NCBI RefSeq assembly: GCF_905404315.1
Contig: NC_066275.1
Location: forward strand, 9,548,001-9,612,000
DNA from: Leptidea sinapis
Lineage: Eukaryota; Arthropoda; Insecta; Lepidoptera; Pieridae
DNA: 64,000 nucleotides
Direction of reading: 5' to 3'
Shown in pieces: positions 12,301-22,847 of this stretch (positions are counted from its first letter, which is position 1; each line of letters begins with the position of its first letter). The notes beneath the pieces are model-generated. The model had not been told where the DNA came from. It saw nothing but the letters and a program-made list of their open reading frames with translations, and searched no databases. Made by a program: the position numbers and the translations under genes.

Positions 12301-14323
12301 TCTTATGAGTAGCATAAACTTGCTACTAAAAATGAATAAGGTTATAATTTGCTTAATTTCTGTGATTCAAAATATTTTTGATATTGTTATACATAGGTAT
12401 ATAAATAGGCACATTTGCGAATTTTCTAGAAACTCTGATAATAATTATATTGGCACCAGCAACAAACATAAACTAGTTATGCCTACTATTTGGTTAAGTG
12501 GAGCTGGTAAGTGTTTTATTGGGCGATGTATCGGCTATAAAATGATACCAAAAAATGTACAAAACAAATGTTTTACCAAACTAATGTAATTATAAATTTT
12601 ATTGTACGTTCTTGGGTTTCTTGTTCCCGTTCTTCTCAGGTCTGGCGCATTCTGCTTCGAATGGTTGGTAGTTTTTAGACGTTCAATAAGTGATTTTAAA
12701 TCCTATTTGAATAAAATATTTTAATTTGAATAGGATATTAGTTGCACTTGTAATTTTTATGCACACGCTAAACGTGAGATAAAAAAATATAATCAAACTA
12801 GCTGACCCGGCAGGTTTCGTGCTGCCTCAATCGATACCTACATAAAAATAATCTGATAGACAGTTAACAACTGTTGTTAATCTACCAACTTTAATAAAAA
12901 AAATCTGTTTATTTTTTACCTCCTGAGAAAGTTAGAAAGATATAAAAATTCCAATTAGTTAATCATTTTAAAATATTATTTTAATTTGATTTCTGAACGA
13001 CGGGCGACACATCGCAGGAAAATCAATATCGTTGTTTTTATTTAATTCCGAGCATTTTCATATTTATTCACCTTTTAAACCTTCTCTTCACTTCTACATA
13101 TAATTCAAGACCAAAATTAGCCAAATCGGTCCAGGCGTTCTCGAGTTTTAGCGAGACTACCGAACAGCAGTTCATTTTTATATATATAGATTAAAAACTG
13201 AAATCTCACCGATTTGTGTCTATCTTTCGTAGAGTTATTACAATAATATATTTTAAAATGTCGTTATTAAATTATTTGAGTAACCATTTCGCTGCAGTTA
13301 ATGTATGAGACATGAGTTATGTCGTCACTTTTTCTACTGTTTCTTTGTTTCAGGATGTTGCAAAGAAGGCTGCATCTATATTTTTAATTTGCGGTTCAGT
13401 TTCCATCTTAATTACATTTATATACGGATTGCTTTATATATCCGCATGTGTGGCGATTGGAGGAGCATTTCCTTTGTTTGAATTGTTATTCAGCCTTGTC
13501 GATGTTGCTAGTACGTTTCATATTTCAATTTATTTATAGACTAGGAGGATAAACCTCATGTTTAAGTGATCACCTTCGCATTTTTTACGGACTAGGAGAA
13601 TAAGCCTCATGGTTCAATTAACCATCACCTCCGCCCATTCTGTCTTGCCATACCAGAGGACTCAAGGGAGCTTTGCTGGTTTTTTAGGGAGAATGTATTC
13701 GCTTTTTTACGGTACCCATTTCAGCTCAAGCTGCAGTCTCATGAAATATTATTTTGTATATCAAAATAATAACAGTATCCTAAGATAACGATCATGTTTT
13801 CTTATAAGCTAATTCTCATTATTAGAATCGACACAATAGAAGAAGCTAAAGAAAGTTATCCTTATATAAGCGTTTGAAAACATGTACTTATTTCTCGACT
13901 TGGAAAAATGTGTGTTATTGTAAATTAATTTCCTTACAATCTGTACAAACCCACTATCTATTTGTCATATTAAAATACCATCAAAATTTATCGTGTTTAA
14001 CTCCAAAAAGGCTGGACTGGTTTTAATGGGAGTTTCACTGTAAAATATGATATAAAAAAATATAATCTACAAAGTATCTAACAAAACGAATAGAGTGGCA
14101 ACTTAACCAATATCACTGCAGTCAAATAGTCATATTATATAATATGTTCTCAGTGGGATCAATCTTACAAAACTTTGCCTCGAAAGACAGACAAAACCAC
14201 TTGACCAAAGGGATCAAACATCATTATTATGGTTTGGCAATTTTTTAATTTACTCTTTTTTCAGAGTGGATGTACTTCTTAATAGTTGTAAATACTTTCA
14301 AAGAGAAAACCCCAACGGGATGA
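9329..14323 (+). CDS. Gene A: four-pass small membrane protein, 4 exons, 167 aa
   Basis: Exons 9329-9430, 12155-12340, 13354-13510 and 14265-14323 join in frame with phases 0, 0, 1. Start ATG 9329, stop TGA 14321-14323. The N-terminus has C7 and the cluster C15, C16, C18. Hydrophobic segments lie near residues 24-42, 68-91, 103-129 and 136-157, with a short tail (FLIVVNTFKEKTPTG). The loop between segments 1 and 2 (about 43-66) has no N-glycosylation sequon. Acceptors are all CAG preceded by T-rich tracts. Donors of exons 1 and 3 are GTAAGT and GTACGT, but exon 2 ends at AAG|GTTATA, a poor donor beside a retrotransposon remnant. First of six tandem paralogues. Four-pass topology and splice pattern are seen directly; a LAPTM-like endolysosomal role is only inference. 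Exon 2's end is the weak point of the model. Confidence 0.72.
10183..10455 (+). mobile_element. tRNA-derived SINE ending in (ATT)n
   Basis: Box-A-like TAGCTGAGTGGTTAGCGATC and box-B-like GGTTCGAATCC, then a tRNA-unrelated body (GGTAGGTGCAAGCATTTATA and a GTATG/TTTA-rich part), ending in CTTGGGGCAAGATAATTTG and an (ATT)n tail. Inserted in intron 1 of gene A. The anticodon stem does not fold well, so it is not a tRNA gene. Confidence 0.75.
10594..10668 (+). repeat. tRNA-like SINE block, + strand copy
   Basis: GGTTAGCTCAGTTGGCAGAG, a CTGGC/GCCAG stem and CGTGGGTTCATGTCC, followed by CGCATCGTTCATAAAAT as in the other copies. The T-arm is mutated. In intron 1 of gene A. Confidence 0.65.
11108..11227 (+). 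other. Exon-like ORF in intron 1 of gene A
   Basis: The stretch is bounded by CCTTTTCAG and GTGAGT. It is exactly 120 nt and, in phase 0, is open for 40 codons (VTNPLVSWAIVRHAYVIHVS then FVISTNSSRSDIVDINLNNV). Since both neighbouring exons use phase 0 here, it could be included or skipped without shifting the frame. It has no resemblance to exon 2 of the other paralogues, and another frame is also open, so it may be chance or repeat-derived. Confidence 0.25.
11494..12113 (+). mobile_element. GGAGCCTCCCACTGG repeat, split by another element
   Basis: The left part (GGGACGAGACTAGCAGGACG, 11498-11550) and right part (TTCTGAGCGGCACTACAATT to GGAGCCTCCCAC, 11920-12113) are the two ends of the ~290 bp dispersed repeat seen many times here. 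A Helitron-like repeat sits between them. In intron 1 of gene A. Confidence 0.75.
11568..11921 (+). mobile_element. Helitron-like repeat nested in the SINE-like repeat
   Basis: Begins AAGCTGACCCGGCAAACGTT, contains CAAATCGGACCAGTAATACC, and ends with an (ACAA)n run, CACTGCAGCTTTATAATATT and AGTATAGAT. A shorter, internally deleted copy lies at 50945-51238. No terminal inverted repeat and no obvious target duplication, hence Helitron-like. Confidence 0.6.
12341..12738 (+). mobile_element. Jockey/CR1-like retrotransposon 3' end, abutting gene A exon 2
   Basis: Encodes HICEFSRNSDNN, TSNKHKLVMPT and KMIPKNVQNKCFTK, related to 4660-4944. It is followed by the same tail (CTTGGGTTTCTTG, TTCAATAAGTGATTTTAAA, TTTTAATTTGAAT). 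Homology begins at about the splice donor of gene A exon 2. Confidence 0.7.
12797..13192 (+). repeat. Helitron-like repeat in intron 2 of gene A
   Basis: Begins AACTAGCTGACCCGGCAGGT, contains AAATCGGTCCAGGCGTTCTC and GAGTTTTAGCGAGAC, and ends TTTTTATATATATAGATTAA. The element at 39375-39735 is the same family reversed. Confidence 0.55.
13545..13735 (-). mobile_element. Degraded retrotransposon tail
   Basis: On the minus strand it resembles the tail at 20600-20768: GGTACC, an A-run, a GCAAAGC..CC/TTGAG..CCTCTGGT stretch, GGCGGAGGTGAT and a partial repeat of CCT..TAGTCC. Strongly diverged. Confidence 0.4.
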
Positions 14324-14471
14324 AGAAAAAATATAGAGAAAAAGATATATTTGAGGAATAGACACGAGTAGGTTTGCAAAGACAATTGATTATTTTATTC
14401 CAAGTATCACGAGGATATACTCAGTGCAGCGATTGTGATAAGCTTTTACGTTTTCTGTTTACGATTTTTTG

Positions 14472-14477
14472 AATAAA
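14472..14477 (+). terminator. Polyadenylation signal of gene A
   Basis: AATAAA about 150 nt after the gene A stop codon, followed by AT-rich sequence. It is the first AATAAA after the stop. Confidence 0.45.
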
Positions 14478-14571
14478 ATGATATTATGATAAAGAATAGA
14501 TATATTTTATTTGAAAAGTGTTCTTATAAATGGAATATTATGGTTTATAATAAGATTCAATTTTATATAAT

Positions 14572-14945
14572 ACTAGCTGATGCCCATGACTTCGTCCGCG
14601 TATATATACGGCTTTAAAAGCAAGTTTGGTATTGAAGATTATCTGATGCCCAATTCCAGTACCGATTCCCGTTTCGGCTCCCGTTCCCAAATTATATGTA
14701 TCTTATTTCGAGGAAGATTGCTATCGCAAACTAGACCTACTATTGGAACAGTTATAGCTCATTGACGTGAATTTCAGTTTTAAATAAATCCCGCGGGAAC
14801 CATGGATTTTTCCGGGATAATAATAATGCCTATGACCTTTCCCAAGCTCTAGTCAATCTCTGTACAAAATTTCATCAAAATTGATTCATTAGTTCCGGCA
14901 TAAAAGCGTAACAACTTACATTCACATTTATAATATTAGTGTATC
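14572..14945 (+). repeat. Helitron-like repeat after gene A
   Basis: Begins ACTAGCTGATGCCCATGACT with TTCGTCCGCG. Ends ACATTCACATTTATAATATT then AGTG. The 61-codon ORF inside it (14580-14765) is repeat sequence, not a gene. Confidence 0.55.
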
Positions 14946-15456
14946 GACATGTTTGAAATGTATAAAAAAGATGTGTGAAAACTTAACCAAGGCGACATTT
15001 ATAATAATTTAAAATTTGTTTTATAACATTTACAATATAATAGATTGAACTGTGTTTAAATCACTCTGGTGGTAATTTTTTATTCTGACCGCTGTTTTCT
15101 TCGTATTCTTAAAATGAAACAAACTACCTACTCTAATAATTATTTTCCTATTTAAATACAGTAGCAATGCTTTCTCTGCGAGAGGCGCGACTGGTTATGG
15201 CACCATGGCGTCCCGGTGATATACAGCTTTAAATAGTAGGTATTACAATTATTTTACTCTTATTCACAGTATTTACATCATATTAGTTTCACACCTTTTG
15301 ACAGAAATGTGTGTGTTCTCTTTGTAATATTTGTAAGACAATAACGTCACTGAATATCTGAAAGAAATTATTGAGATTTTAATCACATATTACACTTATT
15401 AATATAAGTATTATTATAAATGTGTATTGTTTAAGTCGTATTTTAACTTTCATGTA

Positions 15457-18261
15457 ATGATAATTGCCGGTAAATTACCTAAAGTACAGAGATTCTGTTA
15501 CTGTACTCGAAACTTAAAATGTGCTTGTTTTATAGTGATTTTTATAGGAATGGTATGTTTATGCAAATCTTAGCTCTATTAAGTAATTTCATAGAAAGGT
15601 TGTATTACTAAACTTCCTCGTTTTTCAATAGTTTTCCAGTATTCAAAAAGCAGAACTACTGGCTAAGCCAATGTGTAATGAACTCTATATTTCATCCAGC
15701 CCCGTGAGATTGATTGTGAATATCTTAAGATGGCTTCTATTTACAGAGGAGTTAATTCTTTCAACAAGTTGTTTTGTTTTTCTTCTTGGTATTTTTATGG
15801 TAAAGCAATATTTTTAAACTTCACGTCACTCATATATTATAATACAATTTTGGACTAGCTCTATTCACAAATAATTTGGAATTAAATACTTTATTGCAAT
15901 AAAAACAAACTCATACTGTGTGAGATAAAAATAATTGACTTTAGCCTAAACATATGGTCGGATTTGATACGGAAGGACCATAGGACGGTCCGGTGGGCGT
16001 GAGTGGACGCATCGCACCAGTTGGTCCGGCATCGTACTCGATACGGTCCGGACGGTAATAATAATTTTGTACGATGGACAATGCGAGGACTACCACGTGA
16101 CCTAGTCTCCTAGGACACGACTTCTTCGTCGCCGCTGGCTGATACCGGCAGGCTCGACCTCGCTGAGCGGCGAGTTCAAGCCAACAATGGACCTACCACC
16201 CTGCCGCAGTCCACAGATCGCTCGCCACTCTACGCGGGCTCGATCGCACTACAGCAGGATACCACCGGACATGGCACATGGACCAACCGGTCCTACCCAG
16301 AGCCCCGCCTGTAGTTGCAGGTGGTGATTATATCACTGAAATGGGTCATCGTTCTGTACGGGGGTACAGTTACCCAGAGGCCCGTGAGGGCCTACGCGGA
16401 ATACCCAGACGCATGGCATCGCGCTGAAAACTGGCTACTTATAAAAACATTGAATCAGTGACATTGAATGAATGTTAGATAGATAAAAAGATAGATACTT
16501 TATTTAATACCATACAGAATTAAAAATAAAAATTTATAAAAAGGGATCCTAAGCTTATTACAACTTCCAGATCTAAACAAGGAACAGGATACAATAAGTT
16601 CATAAGGCATCTTGAAAATAACGCCTGTAAATAATTTATTATTCATAATATATTAATAATTACAATAACATAACATATATACTTATGTTTATGTGATCTA
16701 AGAAATAAAACAAGTAAATTTCCAAACCAATTTTATCATATAAGTACTTAATACAAAATTAAGTACAAAATGTAAACGAAATGTTTGACCCGCTGTAATC
16801 ACGTTCCACTCTATAATCTGTTCAGAATATCTTCTCTAGTGGACAGTACGTATAATATTACTTCAATTCTTATATTATAGATTCGTCTCCGCTGCGCTAC
16901 AAGTAGATACCGCACTACCCCAAAAACAATAGCTTTTCTATTACGGCAACTATTAGATGCTTGTGTGCGTTGCATCTTGACACCCACTGGCATCTTTCAA
17001 ATTGTGACATACGGTTCATGTTATTTTACATTGAAAATAATTAAATACAAAATACTTACTCATAATATGTGATGCCAGTGTCTTTTTGTCGTGTGTAGTA
17101 TTATTTTCACAAAGTTTTACTTCGCAATCCAGCATTTTAGTGTAAATTATAATCAAAATTTAACAGAACATGTGGCAAGTCAACGTCACACATTGGATCG
17201 AGACTGGCTCGAATACGCCCATTTTCGTAGTAAAAGTTGCCGCACTTTGCGACTACGCCTGCGGTATTTAGTTGTATCGCAGCGGAGACCAATCCTTAAT
17301 CTAAGCTTCAATGATTAGAAGTTAATTTTTAATATTAATTTCAGAAGTATCCTGTGACCGCTGATATTTTGATAATAAGCGCCTTCATAACTCTAATAAC
17401 GACATTACCTTACACAATTCTTATTATGATTCAAGAGCAGTATACAGAATGTAAATGGTACCATTCACAACTGTTTCATTTGCTTTTGTATTTTGCAAGT
17501 AAGTTTTCTACAGTCTTTATATGTATACCTTCACCAGTGGGAGGCTCCTTTGTACAGGATGCCAGCTAGATAATGGGTACCACAACGGCGCCTATTTCTG
17601 CCGTGAAACAGTAATGTGTAAGCTTTATTGCTAGTGAAATAACTGGGCAAATGAGACTTAACATCGTATGTCTTAAGGTGATGAGCGCATTTATAGTGCC
17701 ACTCAGAATTTTCGGGTTTTTTCAAGAATCCTGAGCGGCACTGCATTGTAATGGGCCGGGCGTATCGATTACCACCAGCTGGACGTCCTTCTGGTCTTGT
17801 CTCTTACTGTCATAAAAACAAATATCACGTGTTTGTCTGCAATGAACTCCTAAGCTAATGCACCGATCTTAATAAAATTTTGCTCACTGTGTGCAGTTTG
17901 ATTGTGCACTATGCAGCCAACGTGTGAGATAGGTTAGTTTTTATTTAGATTTTTGACCCTGTTTTTTTTTTAATTTTAAAATTTATATCTGTATGAATAT
18001 TTATATGAGAAAAAATGTTACTGTCGCACAGTTTGAAAGTTCAGCAACGACTATAGTTCTTTACAAGAACAGGAAAAAAACACAAGTTATTATAGTAATG
18101 ATTTCGTAAATAAGAAAATAAATCTTAAATTATGATTTTGATTTTTTTTATGTAAACATTCACACAAAGGATTTTTGTTTATTTTTCGTCTTGTTTCAGT
18201 GTGGTGTTATTTTATTCTCGTGGTGAACTCTTATAGCGATGAAATGTCAAACAATAATTAA
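15457..18261 (+). CDS. Gene B: four-pass small membrane protein, 4 exons, 159 aa
   Basis: Exons 15457-15552, 15632-15799, 17345-17498 and 18200-18261 join in frame with phases 0, 0, 1. Intron 1 is only 79 nt (donor GTATGT, acceptor AATAG). Start ATG 15457 gives MIIAGKLPKVQRFCYC, a basic N-terminus with C14 and C16. Stop TAA 18259-18261. Hydrophobic segments lie near residues 22-40, 62-88, 94-117 and 128-148. The tail is YFILVVNSYSDEMSNNN, sharing the YF-x-x-VV-[NR]-S-Y-x-D/E-E pattern of the other copies. No sequon is present in the segment 1-2 loop. B lies 1.1 kb downstream of A on the same strand. It is one of the more diverged members; a four-pass endomembrane protein is the safest description and function is unknown. 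Confidence 0.75.
15950..16440. repeat. GC-rich repeat-derived block in intron 2 of gene B
   Basis: Far richer in GC than its surroundings. The first ~120 bp (GGTCGGATTTGATACGG, CTCGATACGGTCCGGACGGT) matches the MITE-like element at 57583-57809. The remaining ~370 bp has no stop-free exon-like frame that I recognise and no copy elsewhere in the window. Confidence 0.45.
16441..17344. other. Remainder of gene B intron 2
   Basis: AT-rich with two imperfectly matching pieces containing CGCAGCGGAGAC or its complement (about 16870-17000 and 17200-17290), which form a loose inverted pair. No exon-like ORF. Confidence 0.35.
17534..17815 (-). mobile_element. GGAGCCTCCCACTGG repeat, intron 3 of gene B
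   Basis: Full-length copy, starting CCAGTGGGAGGCTCC and ending at GGTCTTGTCTCTTACTGTCA with an A-rich end. Shared internal pieces include GGCGCCTATTTCTGCCGTGA and TGGGCAAATGAGACTTAACA. Confidence 0.8.
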
Positions 18262-18384
18262 AATACACACTTCCTAATGTATAAACCTGAATTAGCATAA
18301 ATAATATTTTATTAAAAAATTATGCTAAACCAGCCTTTTTTTTAATACAACAGTAAGATTAAAACCAATATACATATAATAAAC

Positions 18385-18672
18385 CAGTGGGAGGCTCCTT
18401 TGCACCGGATGCCGGCTAGATAATGGGTACCACAACGGTGCCTATTTCTGCCGTGAAGCAGTTATGTATAAGCATTATTGTGTTTTGGTCTGAAGGGTGT
18501 CGTAGCTAGTGAAATTACTGGGCAAATGAGACTTGACATCTTATGTCTCAAGGTAACGAGCGCAATTGTAGCTCCGATTTTCAATAATCTTGAGCGGCAC
18601 TGTAATGGGCAGAGCGTGTCAATTACTGTCAGCTGAACAGCCTGCTTGTCTTGTCCCTTATTTTCATAAAAA
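18385..18672 (-). mobile_element. GGAGCCTCCCACTGG repeat downstream of gene B
   Basis: Full-length copy starting CCAGTGGGAGGCTCC and ending CTTGTCTTGTCCCTTATTTT with an (A)n tail, the layout expected of a SINE. Confidence 0.8.
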
Positions 18673-19074
18673 AAAAATTGAAAATCTAAAATTTGTCTCT
18701 TTCAACTCTTTTATTCGTTCGTTTATTTTCGAAATCAATGGCATCTGTTATGAAAACTAACATAATAGGTAGATGAATCATATTATGACAAGATATTTCA
18801 TAATTTTCATCAGTTTGTTTGTCGTATTCGTGATAGCCCCCAGAAACAGCATAAACGATCCAGAATTACGACTGTATTGCAAGAATCTGTTTCATGAAGA
18901 ATATGTTTCATGTAAAATGGCTCACAGTTAAAAAGATCTATCCCAAGTAATCGCCATAATGGCGCATAATTGAAACGTGAAGGTTTATATAAAGCTTAAA
19001 TTTTTCCATAAAATAATGATATACCTACAGAATATGACAAGAAATTTTATTTTATCTTTATTTTTCTATTTTTA

Positions 19075-19808
19075 ACTAACTTCAAAAAAGGAGGAGGTTC
19101 TCAGTTCGTCGGTATTTTTTTTATGTTTGTTACCTCAAAACTTTCGACTGGGTGTACCGATTTTGATAATTATTTTCTTATTTGAAACCTGGTGCTTTCC
19201 TTGTGGTCCCATTGTAATTTGGTCAAGATCTGACATTGGCATCTATGAGAAAACCATAAAAGTCTTAAATTTGCTATACGTATGTGGGTGATAAATTTAC
19301 ATTTATTTTTAGATTTTTCATTGCTCCATTGAAAAATTTAGTATATCTACATATTTAGACAAATTGTTGGTTAGTGTACCTACTTCAAATTCACTAAAAA
19401 TAAAAAAATAAAAATAAAATTACAAAATAAATAACCGAATTTAAAAACACTATTCCAAAACAATAGATATATTATGCACTAAAAAGTATAAAATAATTGC
19501 GTATTTTTATACAATCTAATTAATTAATCTAATTCTAGTTTCTATTATTGTAATTTTTGGAGTCGTTTTCATCCAAGATAGGTTTGTTACTACATACATA
19601 GTTATAGGTGAGATGTGCTTGAGTCGTGAGGAGGCGAGAGGCGAGAGGGGGTAGCGGCGGAATGACACCGATTCCAAAAATAGCAATAATTGTAATTAGA
19701 ATAAGGTTGATTAATTAGATTGTATAAAAATACGCAATTATTTTTATACTTTTTAGTGCATATTATATCTATTGTTTTGGAATAGTGTTTTTGAAGACGG
19801 TTGTTTTT
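19075..19808. mobile_element. Long palindromic element between B and C
   Basis: Outer ends resemble ACTTCAAAAAAGGAGGAGG and its GAAGACGGTTG counterpart. Inside, arms 19443-19575 and 19660-19792 form an inverted repeat of about 130 bp with few mismatches, around a GC-rich centre (GGAGGCGAGAGGCGAGAG). One-armed relatives occur at 29715-30225 and 57896-58223. Confidence 0.65.
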
Positions 19809-20463
19809 TTTGTTAAATTTTTTTATTTATTTATTAGACAGTGCGAATAAAATCACCAAAAAACCCCTAACTTCTACAGTTGGAGCAATGATTGCAAGGC
19901 TCTAAAAAACAGGCTGCTAAGGTATAGCTATATAATCGGTTATTGAATATTATTTGTAACAAATGTAAGGCTTTTGGTTTAAGGCGAGTGTTTATGTGGA
20001 AAATATTAGACGACTAACATTTATTATGTTTTTACGAGCACAATGGGTTTCATCCGTGCTGTGGTCTATACCCCTATCTACCACTCTAATCGTAAAGATA
20101 ATGCTTCAAATGTTTATATGAAAAATGGAACAGCGCCTCCAGCGGTTGGCATATGGAACTAAATTTTTCATTCGAATAATATTTAAATATGCGAGCCTGT
20201 AAGTTCTGGGCATTTGTAATTGTTATGATAAACTTATTGTATTTTCTTTGACTAACGCGAGTGTTACACGTTTAAATAAAATACTTTCAAAAGGATTATA
20301 ACGCTGTCCGGACTGGATCTCTTTTTCAACGTCCGTTTAACTAAAATTATAATAAAAATGTAACAATTACGCAAAAACTAATATTAAAACACAGTGTTTT
20401 ATTTAAATGATATACTCAATCGCAACTACAATATTCGTGACTTTATTTTAATTATATTATAAA

Positions 20464-20768
20464 TCCACCTTCGCACGATACGCCACAAGTTAGGATATCA
20501 TCCCCACCATCTGGATGTGTGGCGGTCCTCCATAGTGCGGTTTTCAAGAAGCTTTCTTCCACGTACTACAAAGCTGTGGAATGAGCTATCTTATGCGGTG
20601 TTTCCGCGACGATACGACATGGGTTCCTTCAAAAAAGCGCATACACCTTCCTTAAAGGCCGGCAACGCTCCTGTGATTCCGCTGGTGTTGCAAGAGATTG
20701 TGGGCGGCGGTGATCACTTAACACCAGGCGACCCGTACGCTCGTTTGTCCTCCTATTCCATAAAAAAA
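20464..20768 (+). mobile_element. Non-LTR retrotransposon 3' end (SFLPRTTKLWNEL family)
   Basis: Encodes the end of a reverse-transcriptase ORF (RHKLGYHPHHL, SFLPRTTKLWNELSYAVFPR) and a noncoding tail GTGGGCGGCGGTGATCACTT ending TGTCCTCCTATTCCATAAAA. Copies at 24580, 38101, 51431 (minus) and 124. The 153-codon ORF at this place runs through it and is not a host gene. Confidence 0.75.
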
Positions 20769-21707
20769 GACTTACCCATTGGATTGCATGATGTTTTCAT
20801 GTGCAAGACTTTAATTCTGCTTCGAACATATCTGCAAGCGAGCATTTTGCTCCTTGAAGAGAGCGCTACGGTCCCACTGAATGTCATAGTCATCTCTTAT
20901 ATAATAATAAAAAGGTGTGTGTCTACTATGTATTCCACGCAAGAAGTTATACTTCTTTGGCTTAGTAAAAATCATTAAAATGATTAATTCCTCGTGCTAT
21001 TCTACGTTTTTAGAAAGAACAATTTTGTAAAAATCTTGCAAAGATGGCTTTGACTATTAATTATTACATAATGAATATGGCTGTATGGGCTTGAACCCTT
21101 TGTCTGTCCTAACTCCTAATAATGAACGAAGAAAATAACGAATGACGCAAGCGTCAGAAATTTTTAGGAACCAACTTCAACCTGTTGCTTTTGTGTTACA
21201 ATGATGCGCGCACATCTTATAATTTCACTCTTATCATTTTTTATAACGCGCCTAAAGAAGTATACCTAACTTCAAAAAAGTTTATGTTTCAACACAATCT
21301 TATCGCTCGGCTGTCTTTCAAGATTAGGGGACGAAGTTTTGTATCTGCATATTATAATGGAATGGAAAATGTTAATTAAGTAGGCCCGTGGAATGGGTCA
21401 AAGAGCCCGCCTCGTACCGATTTAGTTTCTCAAATCAGTATAAATGTCACTTGAGGAAGGTTTAATTATCGCCTTGTTCACGACCCACCGCTGACTCGAT
21501 CATAAAAGGGTTGGAACGTAACATTTCCAAGACACGTCACCGAAATCTCTAATTCGATAGAAACAACTTAGTATATAATGTCGTAGAAGTAAAAAAAAAA
21601 TATTCGAGTTTTAGAGCTAGCTTTGTGATTTACAAATAATTAAAGATTACCTCATTAGATTGCAATAATGTTGCAATATAGATACACTTTCAATATTCTC
21701 AATTCCT
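20769..21707. other. Gene-free stretch between B and C
   Basis: No exon-like ORF and no repeat shared with the rest of the window was noticed. Confidence 0.35.
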
Positions 21708-21953
21708 TAGATAATTTATACGCCTAGAATAAGTCCCTTAGCTAATAGAAGTCTCTTGCTGTTAGATAACCGATAAAAACAGGCTAGGATATAAGTTTAG
21801 TGTGCGTGACAAGATACTATATACACTCGCGATTTGTATGACACTGTGACTTTGTGTGCGTAAATTGCTTAAAACAGAGGTTTGTCTAAACTCAATTTTT
21901 TTCGACGTTTTCACAGCTATCATGGTCTATCTAGACGTATAAAAGATCTAAGC
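21708..21953. mobile_element. MITE with CTTAGATAATTTATACG ends, copy 1
   Basis: Terminal inverted repeats of about 22 bp (CTTAGATAATTTATACGCCT against TAGACGTATAAAAGATCTAA). Related copies at 32608-32826 and 56335-56553, and a rearranged half at 39115-39290. Target duplication not clear. Confidence 0.6.
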
Positions 21954-22069
21954 TCGATTCAATGATAAACTTTCTTTTAGTAACAAACAGATGTAAAACT
22001 TTATTTTTCTCAGTCATTGTTTTCATTGGCATATATAAAGAAGTATTCGCATTGACCTCAACTATATAT

Positions 22070-22440
22070 ATAAGACTGGCGGCTGTCAAAGTGCTTTTGT
22101 GCCTGTATGATATTCACCATTTTGGTGCTGTTGGCCATGTAGCGAGAGTCTGCGGTACTAAAACTAGTCATGATAACCTCAGCAAACATCGATAGATGAT
22201 GGGAAACTATTAACAAAAGGAAATTGTGTACTTTATAAAGTTGATTCTTGAAGTATAATTAATTCAAAATACAAAAATACTTCAGAGTATTGTGCGTTTC
22301 TTCGCAGTCATTTGTATTATACGTCAAAATTAGTTCACTGGACGCTCGCGAGTGGCGCTTCATATAGGCACAAAAATTTGCTGTCAGACATATGGAACAG
22401 CCTGGCCAGTGGTATTTATAAAGGACAGTGAGTATTCGAT
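22070..22440 (+). repeat. Dispersed repeat, copy 2, upstream of gene C
   Basis: Opposite-orientation counterpart of 6985-7390. It ends about 400 bp before the gene C start, next to the block shared with gene D. Confidence 0.65.
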
Positions 22441-22629
22441 ATTTTCGATTAGAACAAAAAATGAAAAACATACTTTTGTTCTGCTCTCTCATGCAAATGT
22501 TTATTTTACTATGTAGATTAATTTCTGATTAAATCACGCCATTAAGCCCTAAAGAGTGGTCTCATTCTGTGAAATACTCGGCGATAAAATGATAAAACTA
22601 TAGCTCATTTTGATACCTAGTTCTTAGAC

Positions 22630-22636
22630 TATAAAA
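22630..22636 (+). promoter_or_regulatory. Possible TATA box upstream of gene C
   Basis: TATAAAA about 210 bp before the start codon, inside sequence shared with the gene D upstream region. An AACAG acceptor just before the ATG suggests that a 5' untranslated exon may intervene. Start of transcription not determined. Confidence 0.25.
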
Positions 22637-22847
22637 CAGTAATCTTTGAACGTAGTGTTTAAATTCTCTTTGGTAATCTTCTTCTATATTATAGACCTTG
22701 TTTAATTATAGCTTATCAAACAACTTTTTGAAATATTATTAATTCTACGACAGTTTTGATTGTCACGCAATTTAATTTTGTTTTCGTAGTTACTTTTTGC
22801 AATATTTACCTATCTATTTATATTTTTATAACAGAATTCGAATAAAT

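Noticed and set aside
20517..20978. 153-codon ORF as a host gene
   Set aside because: Its first half is the end of a non-LTR reverse transcriptase and its middle is the noncoding tail of the same repeat; copies occur elsewhere in the window.
22655..22672. Shared promoter motif GTGTTTAAATTCTCTTTG for genes C and F
   Set aside because: A related string sits inside MITE copy 5 (about 45137) and resembles a repeat edge near 592, so it is more likely a transposon end; kept only as a testable finding.
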